A DNA stretch of 64,000 nt, taken from Dyadobacter frigoris. GTDB taxonomy: Bacteria; Bacteroidota; Bacteroidia; Cytophagales; Spirosomataceae. Every line of letters begins with the position of its first letter. The stretch's first letter is position 1. The notes beneath the pieces are model-generated. The model ran no database searches. It had not been told where the DNA came from and saw only the letters and a program-made list of their open reading frames with translations. The stretch is from NCBI RefSeq assembly GCF_005280585.1, contig NZ_SZVO01000004.1, forward strand, positions 124,001-188,000. Reading direction: 5' to 3'. The translations under genes were made by a program, and so were the position numbers. Of the stretch, positions 9,146 through 16,864 are shown one piece after another.

Positions 9146-10174
9146 GTGAAACAAAATAAAATAACCCTGAAATTCACCTTCATAGCTGCAATTTTCACAT
9201 TACTTTTTTCAATCATATCTGAAAATGTTTCGGCGAAGATCCTAACTGAGAAAACAAATAAATCGAGTATGACAGCTGAAAGCTGGCACTTCAAAAGAGA
9301 AATTATTATTAATAATCAAGGTGGTGCTGCAACAGATATAGTAATACAAATCAAGCTTAATAGTAACGATTTCGATTTTTCAAAAACAAAAGCGGATGGT
9401 GCTGATATTCGTTTTTCTACTTCCGCCGGCAGACTGAACGACAGCGGTTTGTCTTACTGGACGGAGCAATGGAATGAAAACGGGACGACTATTATTTGGG
9501 TAAAAGTGCCTGTGCTTAAAGCGAAAACACGAAATTCTATTTTCATGTTTTATGGAAATTTCAATGCTGTACCGGTATCAAACGGTGATAAAACTTTTCT
9601 GTTTTTTGATGATTTTGAAGAAGGTGATTTTACCAAAAAATGGACGAATACATCGGTTGGTGAGGTTATTGAAAAAGAAGGTCAGTTAAAATTAAAAGAA
9701 ACCGACGGCCAGGACGGAATCGTGACGGCCAATTTCAATGTCACAGGGAAAATGATCGTTCGTACATCGTACCAGCGGGAAGGTGCGGATGGACATTGGG
9801 TCAGGGCAGGCGTGGGTGGCTGGAACAACTGGCTTGCTTTTGGCGATCACACGGATCGGGCCGCAAGCGGAACAAATTATGTAATGTTATTTGATAGTTC
9901 AAGCATTGGAAGTCTGAAAAGTGCGCCACTTATCAAATCCCCAAATTTGGTTATTACAGACAAATGGCGGCGGGCAGAATATTGGTTCGATGGTAAAAAA
10001 CTTTACGGAAAACAGGATGATATAACAGTTGAATTACTACTTAAAAATGCTGCCTCAAAACTGGCATTAAGAACACTGGACAACGATAGCTGGGATAATT
10101 TTGCTTATATATCAGTCAGTAAATATGCAGGCTCAGAACCGAAAGTTACGCTAGGAAAAGAGCAGGCTAATTAA
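9146..10174 (+). CDS. Exported DUF2341 domain protein
   Basis: 342 residues from a GTG start; no ATG fits better, and the hydrophobic stretch FTFIAAIFTLLFSIISENVSA is a clear Sec signal peptide ending near residue 31. Residues about 45-150 match the DUF2341 domain (WHFKREIIINNQGGAATD, then GADIRFST, SYWTEQWNENGTTIIWVKVP and FYGN), a beta-sandwich often found next to lectin-like domains in secreted glycan-binding proteins. The rest (FFDDFEEGDFTKKW onwards) looks like a concanavalin/LamG-type jelly roll. No catalytic motif is evident. It stands alone between the toxin-antitoxin remnant and a terminator; the function is probably extracellular carbohydrate binding (inference). Confidence 0.8.
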   Translation: MKQNKITLKFTFIAAIFTLLFSIISENVSAKILTEKTNKSSMTAESWHFKREIIINNQGGAATDIVIQIKLNSNDFDFSKTKADGADIRFSTSAGRLNDSGLSYWTEQWNENGTTIIWVKVPVLKAKTRNSIFMFYGNFNAVPVSNGDKTFLFFDDFEEGDFTKKWTNTSVGEVIEKEGQLKLKETDGQDGIVTANFNVTGKMIVRTSYQREGADGHWVRAGVGGWNNWLAFGDHTDRAASGTNYVMLFDSSSIGSLKSAPLIKSPNLVITDKWRRAEYWFDGKKLYGKQDDITVELLLKNAASKLALRTLDNDSWDNFAYISVSKYAGSEPKVTLGKEQAN

Positions 10175-10186
10175 AAGTATCGACAT

Positions 10187-10228
10187 AAAAAAGTGCCAGA
10201 AATTCAACAGAATTTCTGGCACTTTTTT
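10187..10228. terminator. Bidirectional terminator
   Basis: Perfect 19-bp stem, AAAAAAGTGCCAGAAATTC (10187-10205) against 10210-10228, with a 4-nt AACA loop and T/A tracts on both sides, between the convergent DUF2341 and Gfo/Idh/MocA genes. Confidence 0.9.
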
Positions 10229-10264
10229 ATAATAATTTTTTTGACCAAAAGAAGAAATCAGAGC

Positions 10265-11731
10265 TTAAACACCCAAACTCCATCCTTCACGATACGTACG
10301 TTTTACATATTGATTCACGTCGTCAAAGTTGGTTACTTTCATGTTTTTATAATCCCAAAGCATTTTCATATTGGCACCCGGATAGTCATATCCTTTTCCA
10401 TTTTCTCTGGCTTTTGGCATGTCTGCACCTCTGATTGCAAGGTTGGCCATAAGTATTGCTTCGGTCAATGGTCCGGCCAGTTCAAAAGGAGAACTAAGTT
10501 CCTTATTTCCATAACCCGCAATCGCACCTTCAACCCACTGGGCATAATGACCTTCTGCACTGCCTGGCACACGCGCAAACTTTTGTTTCACTTTCACTTC
10601 CTCCATCCGTGAAAGCGGTAACAATCTTGGATTTGCGGCATATTCGCTGGCCATCATTTTTCCTTTGGAGCCAACAAATAAAATACCGCTGTTGCCGTCG
10701 CCGAATAATTCATTCGGTCCCAATTCTTCCGGACGTTCAGGTTTTATGCCGCCATCCATCCAGTGCATGGTTACCGGGCCTTTTGTTTTTGCTGTTTTCG
10801 GGAAAGTTAATGTGGCGTGGCTCGATGGAGGACAACTGTCCGGGAAAATTCCTCTTTTCCCAAAATCAGTGAAAACGCTGCTTACACTTGCCTGCACATC
10901 AAGCGCATATTTAAGTCCAAGTACACGGAAAGGCGCTTCCATTAAGTGGCAGCCCAAATCACCCAAAGCACCGGTTCCATAATCCCACCAGCCTCTCCAG
11001 CTTCCCGGGATCAATTTGTCTACATAATCTTTTTTAGGTGCTGTTCCCAGCCATAAATCCCAGTCAAGTCCTTTTGGTACAGGTGGTTTTTCAGTTGACC
11101 AAGGGATGCCCTGAGGCCAGATCGGCCGGTTTGTCCAGATATAAACAGTATCCACCTTGCCAATAATACCGGCATCATACCACTCGTGCAATTGTCTTAC
11201 ACCATCCCCGGACGACCCCTGATTCCCCATTTGCGTCACCACTTTATAACGTGCAGCCGCTTCTGTAAGCTGGCGTGCTTCGTATATATCGTGTGTCATA
11301 GGTTTTTGCACATACACGTGTTTACCAAGCTGCATGGCACCCATAGCAACCACGGCATGTGTATGATCCGGTGTTGAAACGGACACGGCATCAAAATTTT
11401 TCGATTCTTTCTCAAACAATTCCCGCCAGTCTTTGTAATATTTTGCTTTCGGGAAATTCTTTACACTTTCGGCTGCACTTCTGTCATCAACATCACACAA
11501 AAAACCAATATCAGCTTTGCCGCTTTTGGCAAAATTGGCAATATCGGATCTTCCTTTTCCGCCGACACCAACACCTGCAACGATCAGTCTGTCGCTTGGT
11601 GCCAAAAAGCCTTTTCCGCCTATTACATGACGTGGAACGATCATAAATGCGGCTGCTGCCAAACCGGATGTTTTGATAAAATCTCTTCTCGAAGAGGCGA
11701 TTTTATCATTTCCTGTACTCTTTTCCTGCAT
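10265..11731 (-). CDS. Tat-exported Gfo/Idh/MocA family oxidoreductase
   Basis: 488 residues. A canonical twin-arginine motif, SRRDFIKTSG at about 13-22, is followed by the hydrophobic core LAAAAFMIVP, so the folded, cofactor-loaded enzyme is exported by Tat. The Rossmann domain begins near residue 48 (IVAGVGVGGKGRSDIANF); the family dinucleotide/substrate motif with EKP replaced by QKP appears in VYVQKPMTHDIYEARQL. The C-terminal half is the family alpha/beta dimerisation and substrate domain (GSWRGWWDYGTGALGDLGCHL). Members oxidise or reduce sugars, and some act as NAD-dependent glycosidases (GH109), but the exact activity cannot be assigned. Monocistronic; the neighbouring glycosidases make a sugar role likely. 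Confidence 0.9.
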   Translation of the reverse strand: MQEKSTGNDKIASSRRDFIKTSGLAAAAFMIVPRHVIGGKGFLAPSDRLIVAGVGVGGKGRSDIANFAKSGKADIGFLCDVDDRSAAESVKNFPKAKYYKDWRELFEKESKNFDAVSVSTPDHTHAVVAMGAMQLGKHVYVQKPMTHDIYEARQLTEAAARYKVVTQMGNQGSSGDGVRQLHEWYDAGIIGKVDTVYIWTNRPIWPQGIPWSTEKPPVPKGLDWDLWLGTAPKKDYVDKLIPGSWRGWWDYGTGALGDLGCHLMEAPFRVLGLKYALDVQASVSSVFTDFGKRGIFPDSCPPSSHATLTFPKTAKTKGPVTMHWMDGGIKPERPEELGPNELFGDGNSGILFVGSKGKMMASEYAANPRLLPLSRMEEVKVKQKFARVPGSAEGHYAQWVEGAIAGYGNKELSSPFELAGPLTEAILMANLAIRGADMPKARENGKGYDYPGANMKMLWDYKNMKVTNFDDVNQYVKRTYREGWSLGV

Positions 11732-11934
11732 GTCAAGATTCTGGTTAAGTGGTTTATAATTAGGAGGACTTTAAGCCCGATAGTAAAAGTCACCGACAGT
11801 CTTATTCTTTTGCTAAGCAGGATATTATATTTTTTTACTCAAAAAATGCAAACGATATCCAAACTCTTTATTTCCCGGTTACTTTCAAATAATACTCATA
11901 AATTTCATAATAGGCTATAAAATAAAAGATCGTC

Positions 11935-11994
11935 ATGAAAAAATACCGGTCCAAACAGGATTGGCAGCTTTCAGGACGATCTTTATAGTTAATT
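11935..11994 (-). terminator. Possible terminator downstream of the DinB gene
   Basis: AAAGATCGTC (11935-11944) pairs with GACGATCTTT (11985-11994) across a 40-nt loop; on the minus strand the stem runs into a T-rich tract. The long loop makes this less certain than the other hairpins. The rest of 11732-12020 shows no gene. Confidence 0.5.
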
Positions 11995-12020
11995 TAAATC
12001 AGCACTAAAATCTTGCGATT

Positions 12021-12545
12021 TCAGACGGTCAGGACTTTTTCATTTAGAAAAATCAGCTGTCCGCGGTGATAGTTTTCGTGACTGGTACGGTTCATCAGTA
12101 CGTTTAATTTATTTCTTGTCGGATCCAAAGCAAAGTCTTCGTCCGAGACACTGTTATGTCTGGAAAGCCATTGTTCGGCTGTCAGATTTTTAAAATGACC
12201 GGCAAGTGTGATATTAAGCGTTTCCCATTTGTTTCTTAAATCAGCGATCGACAATTCAAAAGGTACGGCACTTTCCGCTTCGGAAGCTAATGGAGCAAGT
12301 TCCGGAAATAATTTTTCTCCCAAATTAAAAAGCGGCAGCAAAGCGTCGTTTGTGGCAATAAGATGAGCAAGCAAATAAATTCCCCGGTTCCGTCCCGGCG
12401 CAACTTCGCCAAGATATACATCGTCTTCGTGTTTGTTGAAAAACGCAGTAATTGCTTTATTGTTCGCTTCCCAAAAATTGATCACTTGCCTGATCACCAA
12501 ATTAGTTTGAGCATGGGCAGTATTTATTTTTTCCTGATCGTTCAT
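12021..12545 (-). CDS. DinB family protein
   Basis: 174 residues, four-helix-bundle DinB/YfiT-like metalloprotein. The three histidines expected to bind a divalent metal are visible: His61 in LLAHLIA, and His156 and His160 in SHENYHRGQL. Members include thiol transferases and many uncharacterised stress proteins; no specific reaction can be assigned. It is cytoplasmic and apparently monocistronic. Confidence 0.88.
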   Translation of the reverse strand: MNDQEKINTAHAQTNLVIRQVINFWEANNKAITAFFNKHEDDVYLGEVAPGRNRGIYLLAHLIATNDALLPLFNLGEKLFPELAPLASEAESAVPFELSIADLRNKWETLNITLAGHFKNLTAEQWLSRHNSVSDEDFALDPTRNKLNVLMNRTSHENYHRGQLIFLNEKVLTV

Positions 12546-12817
12546 TGTTATGTTTTTTTGTTAAAAAGGGAAACTAAGTATTTAAAGGCGGCGTCAAAGT
12601 CTCCCTTAAATCTACTTCAAAAGTATATATAAAATTGATATATTTAAATATTTAGATAAATAAAATTAAAGTAATTGTCGAATATTCTTAATCGTTAGAA
12701 CAAGGAAGGAATGATTATTTAATATAACAGATGAAGATTTATCTTGTGGACAGATTAGCTTGCGGAGGTTAAGAGCAAACTGTAAAACAGGATTTAAGCA
12801 AACAGCAAAATCAACCG

Positions 12818-13303
12818 ATGAAAATACAACTTTCCTTTGAATACCAGATATTTGAAAACGATCAGCAGCTGGTCGGAAATTTACAAAAACTTTTAAAAGC
12901 ATCGAAAGAAGCGGTAAGTCTTTCCTACGCACCCTATTCAAAATTTCATGTGGGTGCGGCTCTTTTATTGTCAAATGGTGAAATTGTAAAAGGCAGCAAT
13001 CAGGAAAATGCATCTTTCCCGGCAGGAATTTGCGCTGAACGGGTGGCATTATCAACTGCTTCCTCCATATATCCAAAAGAAAAAATACTGGCCGTTGCTA
13101 TATCCTATCACAATAGTGCTGACGATAGTTCTACCGAAAATATTCTATCACCTTGCGGGATTTGCCGCCAAAGTCTTTTGGAAGCGACACAGCGGCAGCA
13201 GAGCCATATTGAAGTTATTCTGAGTAATCCTGCCGGGAAAATTATTTATCTCCAAAATGCTGATAATCTGCTGCCCCTTGCATTTTCGTCTGATCATTTT
13301 TGA
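12818..13303 (+). CDS. cdd: Cytidine deaminase
   Basis: 161 residues. It deaminates cytidine and deoxycytidine to uridine forms for pyrimidine salvage, in the cytoplasm. The zinc site is complete: Cys72-Ala-Glu74 (ICAERVAL, Glu74 as proton shuttle) and the PCGICRQ motif with Cys113 and Cys116. SYAPYSKFHVGAALL near residue 36-50 is the substrate-binding N-terminal signature. The length is slightly above the usual 130-135 residues of tetrameric forms because of an N-terminal extension (about 20 residues). It is followed by its own terminator. Confidence 0.95.
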   Translation: MKIQLSFEYQIFENDQQLVGNLQKLLKASKEAVSLSYAPYSKFHVGAALLLSNGEIVKGSNQENASFPAGICAERVALSTASSIYPKEKILAVAISYHNSADDSSTENILSPCGICRQSLLEATQRQQSHIEVILSNPAGKIIYLQNADNLLPLAFSSDHF

Positions 13304-13397
13304 GTCGTAATATCCTCCTAAAAGGATTTTAAAATAGTAACTATTTGATAATCAATACCTAAATATACTATTTTTTTTTCTGAAACAATATTACATC

Positions 13398-13443
13398 AAA
13401 AGGCAGATTACTGATTTTAAGAGAAATTTGTGATCTGTCTTTT
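13398..13443 (+). terminator. Terminator downstream of cdd
   Basis: Stem AAAAGGCAGATTAC (13398-13411) / GTGATCTGTCTTTT (13430-13443), 14 bp with two G-T wobbles, ending in a T run. It lies 95 bp after the cdd stop. Confidence 0.65.
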
Positions 13444-13581
13444 CCTTTGTTTAGTAGGTATTTGTGACTTTCCGACGATTTAGACGAGTTGGCGAAACAG
13501 ATTTAATAATTCATTAACATGCATCGCGATTCCTGTTCATATTGAGAACCTAATTTCGTGTTCCCTTATAAGAAGCGAAAG

Positions 13582-14589
13582 ATGCATATTGTGGTTTGGC
13601 AAAACAGGCGTGATACGATTTTGTTTTTTAGATTATTGATTTTCATAGTATTATGGGAGTCGACGCTATCATTAAATTGTTTCGCTCAAAATTCTAAAAG
13701 CATTTTATTTTCTTCTGAAATGAAAATGACAGAGGCAGGAGCGTTTACAGTGATAACTTATAATATCGCCGGTTTGCCGGAATTTATTTCCAGCGCCGTT
13801 ACTAAAAGATCTTCGAGCATAGCAGAAATCGGGGAGAAGTTGAATCGCTTTGATATCGCCCATGTCCAGGAAGATTTTAATTACAATAAATATCTTTACA
13901 ATTCAGGAAACACGCATCCGTTTCGTACTGAAAATAAGGGAAAAGTGCCTTTTGGAGACGGGTTGAATACGCTATCAAATTTTCCGGTTCATGATCTTCA
14001 GAGAATTCGCTGGAAAGATTGCAGCGGAACGGATTGCCTTACACCAAAAGGGTTTTCTTTCAGCCGGATTGAAGTTGCAAAGGATATCTTTATCGACTTT
14101 TACAACGTACATGCCAATGCCTGGAATCATAATTCGGCCTCCGCAGCCAGGAGGAAAAATATTAAACAGCTATCCGATTATATCAAATTCAATTCTGCTG
14201 AAAACGCAATAATCGTGATGGGTGATCTCAACGCACGTTATTGTTTTTATAACGATAATATCAGTTTGCTTAGCACCGTAAACGGACTTACCGATGTCTG
14301 GGTTTCTGAAAAAAATGAAGGCAAGTTTCCGGATCTTTCAAAAGATTTTCCATCGGAAGATATTCTTTCAATTACCGATTCTTGCGAAACGATTGATAAA
14401 ATCCTCTACAAAAGCAGCAGCGAAATTGATCTGGCGGTTACGAATTACAAATTTGAAAATCTTCTTTTTTCCAATGCGGAAGGATTACATCTTTCTGACC
14501 ATATTCCGGTTAGTGCAAAATTCTTTTGGAAAATAAAGCGTAACATCCGTAATCGTGTTGAACCAATACTTACCAAAAATGAAAAATAA
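13582..14589 (+). CDS. Exported endonuclease/exonuclease/phosphatase family protein
   Basis: 335 residues from ATG 13582; a GTG at 13558 would add eight residues but the ATG follows the purine-rich AAGAAGCGAAAG. A Sec signal peptide is visible (LLIFIVLWESTLSLNCFAQ). The EEP fold (DNase I-like) motifs appear in order: TYNIAGLPE, HVQEDFNYN with the metal-binding Glu, YNVHANAW, VMGDLNARY with the Asp-Leu-Asn motif, and SDHIPVSAKF with the terminal Asp-His pair. Members are metal-dependent phosphodiesterases acting on nucleic acids, phosphoinositides or sphingomyelin; an exported one of this kind may be a phospholipase-like or nucleotide-scavenging enzyme. Converges with the following minus-strand gene. 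Confidence 0.85.
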   Translation: MHIVVWQNRRDTILFFRLLIFIVLWESTLSLNCFAQNSKSILFSSEMKMTEAGAFTVITYNIAGLPEFISSAVTKRSSSIAEIGEKLNRFDIAHVQEDFNYNKYLYNSGNTHPFRTENKGKVPFGDGLNTLSNFPVHDLQRIRWKDCSGTDCLTPKGFSFSRIEVAKDIFIDFYNVHANAWNHNSASAARRKNIKQLSDYIKFNSAENAIIVMGDLNARYCFYNDNISLLSTVNGLTDVWVSEKNEGKFPDLSKDFPSEDILSITDSCETIDKILYKSSSEIDLAVTNYKFENLLFSNAEGLHLSDHIPVSAKFFWKIKRNIRNRVEPILTKNEK

Positions 14590-14629
14590 CTATTCATTTC
14601 TGGTAAGATTAAAGGCTAAAAATAAACAA

Positions 14630-16774
14630 TTACTTCCCGGTTGTTGCGGCATTTCCAGAACCTAATAATCCGTGATAATAAGCCATATAATAAGGCAGTA
14701 AAAAGAAAGTGCCTTCATGTTCCTCGTGTCCGTTGCCCTCGGAAGCGAGTAAGGCAAAACCATCGCGATCCTGGCGTACATGTCCGCGCTCGTCTACCGG
14801 TAAGGCGTAACTATCTGTCCTCCATCCAATATTTTCATTTTGTAAAGGCGAAGAATCAAAAACAACATCCAGACGGTGCGTATTATCGATCGTATAACCG
14901 ATCAGATCCAGCGGGATTTTTTGCAGATTTTCAAGGATGAATTCTGATTTATTGCTGGCTTTATACATGCTTTTAACAACTTTCGGGGCGTAAAGCCTGT
15001 TTTCAGGAAACAGATTTTTACTTTCAAAATATTTCTGGTCAGCTAGTTCTGTGAAACGGTTAGCGAGCGAAGCATAAATCGCATCCCAAAACGCATTTTT
15101 CTGCTTGCTGATATGCTGCCAGGCAATTTCCAGCGACTGGCGATACATTAATAAAAGCGAAGGATCGGTTTCGTAATTGATCAATCCGTACATGCTCATC
15201 AAACAAAGGTTATTGTCCCAGGGCACCACATTTTCCGGTGGAAAAAACTCTTTTGGATGCATGGCATTGATGTGATAATTGTATTTATCACGGAGGATTT
15301 TTGCTTCCTTATCATATTTCACATCTCCGGTCACATGTTTTGCAACATTCAGAAATGACAACATAATCATCGAGTTCAACCCGCGCTGATCATATCCATA
15401 AACTGAATTGAAATATTCAGGTGAAAAATCGCCCCAACGTGTCACTTTTCCATCGTGATCAACAAGCTTGTAACCGTGACGGATCATGTGATCCATGATA
15501 TCACCCACAACTTCACGAACTTCTTTTTTTTCTTCTTCTGTTTTAGCAACCAGATCGTAATAAATTCCGTAAAAAAAGAAATGTCCGGCCAGCTCGTCGG
15601 AACTGGTATCACACTTCCATAAAAATTTGCCGTCTTTGCTTTTTGGGAAACGGGGATAAATATTCTTCCACATCGGATCGCCCTGCTGATGTCTCAGGTT
15701 TGCTTCCTGACTGTAAATTTCGTTCACAGGTTCACGCCAGTCGACCGGGATAATGACACGTGCCGGAAATCCTTTTTCATGAGTAATATCCACCAGCCAT
15801 TTGCACGCTTTGAAACTTCTCACTGCTAATGCTTTTGCCTCCAAATCACCCGTAGCCGCATATCTGAATGCATTTGCCGCACCATACATAGCAGTATACA
15901 TGCCGTCATTATCTGAAATAGCAACTTCGGAAGAGGCCGGATTAAACTGTTCTTTCAAATGGCTAGGAGCAACAAAACCCATCCGGTTATGTTTTTCTTC
16001 GACCTGTTTGGTGAAAATTTTTGCTTTATCTTCCAGCGACATTTCAGCCGGTGTTATCTGGCTGATTCCTTTATTTGTGGCAATCCATGCAGTTCCGTCA
16101 TTTTGAACTGAAATATCGTTTACATGATCATCAGCCATCCAGCGACGGCTGAAACGGTATTTGAAATAATCATTTTTGACTTCAATAGCGCCTTTCTCGG
16201 TTCCAAACCAGACAATTCCGTCTGGTCCGGCAGCGGCGCAGGTAAATTTGTTATAAGGCAATCCTTCCTTTCCTGTAAACAATTTCCAGGATTTACCGTC
16301 CAGGCAACCAACGCCTTCTTCTGCGCCAATCCAAAGTCTGCCTTTAGAATCAGTAGCCAATGCGGTAACATTTTTTAGTGACCAGTCGTATTTATCACTT
16401 TCCGGGAAAATTCGTTCGGTTTTTTTGCCATTACTAACAAAGTAAAGTCCTTCATCACAACCAACCGCATAACCGCCTTTGAAAGCAATTGAGGAAAGTA
16501 CTTTTCTGCCCGGAATTATGTGTAATTTTTTTGGAGATTTCAACAGAGAATTTTCTGCTGCTGCCCATTTTCCATTTTGAAACTGAAATTTTTGTTTCAG
16601 GATTTCGGCAATAGGAAGTCCGTTTTGGAAATATATTTTATCGACTTTTCCTTCCGGCAGTCCGTCTTTCACGGAATGTATCTTGACAACTTCCTGAATA
16701 AATTTTTGATCCCCGGCCGATTGGGCAGATAAATAAAACGGAATAAGGAGCAACCAGAAAAATAAATACTTCAT
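14630..16774 (-). CDS. Exported beta-propeller plus helical-domain protein
   Basis: About 714 residues from the ATG at 16774, preferred over one 12 codons upstream because MKYLFFWLLLIPFYLSAQ is a clean signal peptide. Residues up to about 290 contain repeated two-component-regulator-propeller (Reg_prop) blades (GRLWIGAEEGVGCLDG, DGIVWFGTEKGAIEV, DGTAWIATNKGISQI). The remaining roughly 420 residues are helical, with features of alpha/alpha-toroid glycan enzymes (RRHxGDPMWKNIYP-like and SSDELAGHFFFYGIYYDL segments). No transmembrane helix or histidine kinase follows, so this is not a hybrid two-component sensor. It lies 90 bp after the PIG-L gene on the same strand and is probably co-transcribed with it. 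Function unknown. Confidence 0.75.
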   Translation of the reverse strand: MKYLFFWLLLIPFYLSAQSAGDQKFIQEVVKIHSVKDGLPEGKVDKIYFQNGLPIAEILKQKFQFQNGKWAAAENSLLKSPKKLHIIPGRKVLSSIAFKGGYAVGCDEGLYFVSNGKKTERIFPESDKYDWSLKNVTALATDSKGRLWIGAEEGVGCLDGKSWKLFTGKEGLPYNKFTCAAAGPDGIVWFGTEKGAIEVKNDYFKYRFSRRWMADDHVNDISVQNDGTAWIATNKGISQITPAEMSLEDKAKIFTKQVEEKHNRMGFVAPSHLKEQFNPASSEVAISDNDGMYTAMYGAANAFRYAATGDLEAKALAVRSFKACKWLVDITHEKGFPARVIIPVDWREPVNEIYSQEANLRHQQGDPMWKNIYPRFPKSKDGKFLWKCDTSSDELAGHFFFYGIYYDLVAKTEEEKKEVREVVGDIMDHMIRHGYKLVDHDGKVTRWGDFSPEYFNSVYGYDQRGLNSMIMLSFLNVAKHVTGDVKYDKEAKILRDKYNYHINAMHPKEFFPPENVVPWDNNLCLMSMYGLINYETDPSLLLMYRQSLEIAWQHISKQKNAFWDAIYASLANRFTELADQKYFESKNLFPENRLYAPKVVKSMYKASNKSEFILENLQKIPLDLIGYTIDNTHRLDVVFDSSPLQNENIGWRTDSYALPVDERGHVRQDRDGFALLASEGNGHEEHEGTFFLLPYYMAYYHGLLGSGNAATTGK

Positions 16775-16864
16775 GCAACATGCGGTTATAAACATTGCCA
16801 ACCTTGGCAATCAATAGCATTATTACTTCTTTGGCGGATAAAGAGACTATGATCTGACCTGTAA

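Noticed and set aside
12666..13076. 136-codon minus-strand frame over cdd
   Set aside because: Shadow of the cytidine deaminase gene with no independent support.
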